Shown one piece after another: positions 63,472 through 64,000 of a stretch of DNA of 64,000 bases. The notes beneath the pieces are model-generated. The model worked only from the letters and a program-made list of their open reading frames with translations, ran no database searches and was not told the DNA's origin. A program made the position numbers and the translations under genes. The stretch is taken from positions 62,001 through 126,000 of the forward strand of contig NZ_JPMY01000037.1 in NCBI RefSeq assembly GCF_000761545.1. The letters are read 5' to 3'. Positions within the stretch are counted from its first letter, which is position 1. The number at the start of each line of letters is the position of its first letter. Origin of the DNA: Pseudomonas sp. ML96 (GTDB lineage Bacteria > Pseudomonadota > Gammaproteobacteria > Pseudomonadales > Pseudomonadaceae).

Positions 63472-64000
63472 CTAGAAGCCCGCGACCCCAGCACGTTGCA
63501 GCTGCTCGCGCAGTTGCAGCACCTCCGGGTGGCGGAAGAAGGCGGCCAACTGAGTGGCGCGAGTCGCACCCACTCCGGCGTAGCCGTCCCAGTCGCCGGC
63601 ACTGCGCGCTGCCAGCGTCTGCCAATCGCCCTGTAGCGGCGCTGAGCCGCTCGGCGGCAGGCCCAGCGCGACCAGCCATTGCGGAAACGACCGCTGGCGC
63701 GCGCCTGCGAAGCTCGCATGCAGGTTGGCGGCGCTGCGTGGGCCGAGGCCGGGCAGGGCGGCCAGTTCGCTTTCACGCAGCTCCAGCCAATCGAGCAGAC
63801 CCTCCAGCTGCAGCTTGTCCCAGGTGCCGGCACCGACGCCGGACATGCCCAGGCCACGCTTGCCGCCCAGCCACTGCAGGCGCGCGGCGAACTGGCTCTC
63901 GCAGCCGGGCGTCGGTCGCCAGCAGCTCAGCGCGTGGTGTTGCGCCGGGTCCGGCACGCTTAGCTCGGGGCGCTGCTGGCTGCGCCAGACCACAGCATCG
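63472..64000 (-). CDS. ligB: LigB-type NAD-dependent DNA ligase (partial, C-terminal end)
   Basis: The reading frame enters from the right window edge and runs to the stop at 63472-63474, about 176 residues. It shows the degenerate zinc-finger-like segment (HHALSCWRPTPGCESQFAARLQWLGGKRGLGMSGVG) and helix-hairpin-helix repeats (LAALPGLGPRSAANLHASFAG; WDGYAGVGATRATQLAAFFRHPEV) of bacterial NAD-dependent ligases. It lacks a BRCT domain at the end, which marks LigB rather than LigA. The N-terminal adenylation domain lies outside the window. A GTG codon at 63991-63993 is not the real start because the frame continues. It ends 7 bases from the convergent cytochrome gene. Confidence 0.85.
   Translation of the reverse strand, partial: DAVVWRSQQRPELSVPDPAQHHALSCWRPTPGCESQFAARLQWLGGKRGLGMSGVGAGTWDKLQLEGLLDWLELRESELAALPGLGPRSAANLHASFAGARQRSFPQWLVALGLPPSGSAPLQGDWQTLAARSAGDWDGYAGVGATRATQLAAFFRHPEVLQLREQLQRAGVAGF

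Overview
The window is a high-GC (roughly 65%) chromosomal segment from a Pseudomonas species that is probably not P. aeruginosa. Gene content and order match two P. aeruginosa PAO1 neighbourhoods: tex-amgR-amgS-rimK-rimB-hslR-hslO-pckA, and the long run hemW-rdgB-metW-metX ... pilT-pilU ... pyrX-pyrB-pyrR-ruvX-algH-tonB3-gshB-pilGHIJK-chpABCDE-rsmE-bioA-yceI-rhlE-metF-ahcY. These blocks are far apart in PAO1 and are joined here just after pckA. mexR-mexAB-oprM, which sits between the yceI and rhlE genes in PAO1, is absent from that position. No phage, insertion sequence with a transposase, CRISPR array, rRNA or tRNA was seen. Species and PAO1 comparisons are from memory, not from a search.

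Layout. 1-13.4 kb: end of a thioesterase, Tex transcription factor, the AmgR/AmgS (OmpR/EnvZ) envelope-stress two-component system, a very large MASE1-PAS-GGDEF-EAL protein, the RimB/RimK ribosomal-protein modification pair, heat-shock proteins Hsp15 and Hsp33, and PEP carboxykinase. 13.4-23.4 kb, almost all on the minus strand: small unknown genes, HemW, RdgB, MetW/MetX, a dynamin-like GTPase followed by a palindromic MITE-like element, YggU, YggT, ProC and YggS. 23.4-25.7 kb: the twitching-motility ATPases PilT and PilU. 25.7-28.3 kb: a two-gene cassette (DUF4130-UdgX fusion plus radical-SAM/HhH protein) behind a perfect LexA box. 28.4-34.6 kb: a double TM2 protein, pyrimidine genes (PyrX, PyrB, PyrR), RuvX, AlgH, TonB3 and GshB.

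34.9-50.1 kb is the complete Pil-Chp chemosensory operon controlling type IV pili (pilG, pilH, pilI, pilJ, pilK, chpA-chpE). It includes a 2571-residue ChpA with six His and two Thr phosphotransfer sites, a long internal duplication and a hexanucleotide microsatellite. 50.1-64 kb: RsmE, BioA, cytochrome b561, YceI, RhlE helicase, a periplasmic binding protein, PpnN, MetF and AhcY (the last two behind an S-adenosylhomocysteine riboswitch), a PilJ-domain chemoreceptor, a thioesterase, a lipoprotein cytochrome c', and the C-terminal part of a LigB-type DNA ligase cut by the window end.

Functional themes are surface motility (PilT/U, Pil-Chp, TonB3), the methionine/SAM cycle (MetX/W, MetF, AhcY and the SAH riboswitch), stress response (AmgRS, Hsp15, Hsp33), and DNA repair under SOS control. 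The most unusual items are the SOS-box cassette whose UdgX domain has lost its hallmark residues, the big c-di-GMP protein convergent with rimBK, the nested palindrome at the stop codon of the dynamin gene, and the repeat-driven linker growth in ChpA.
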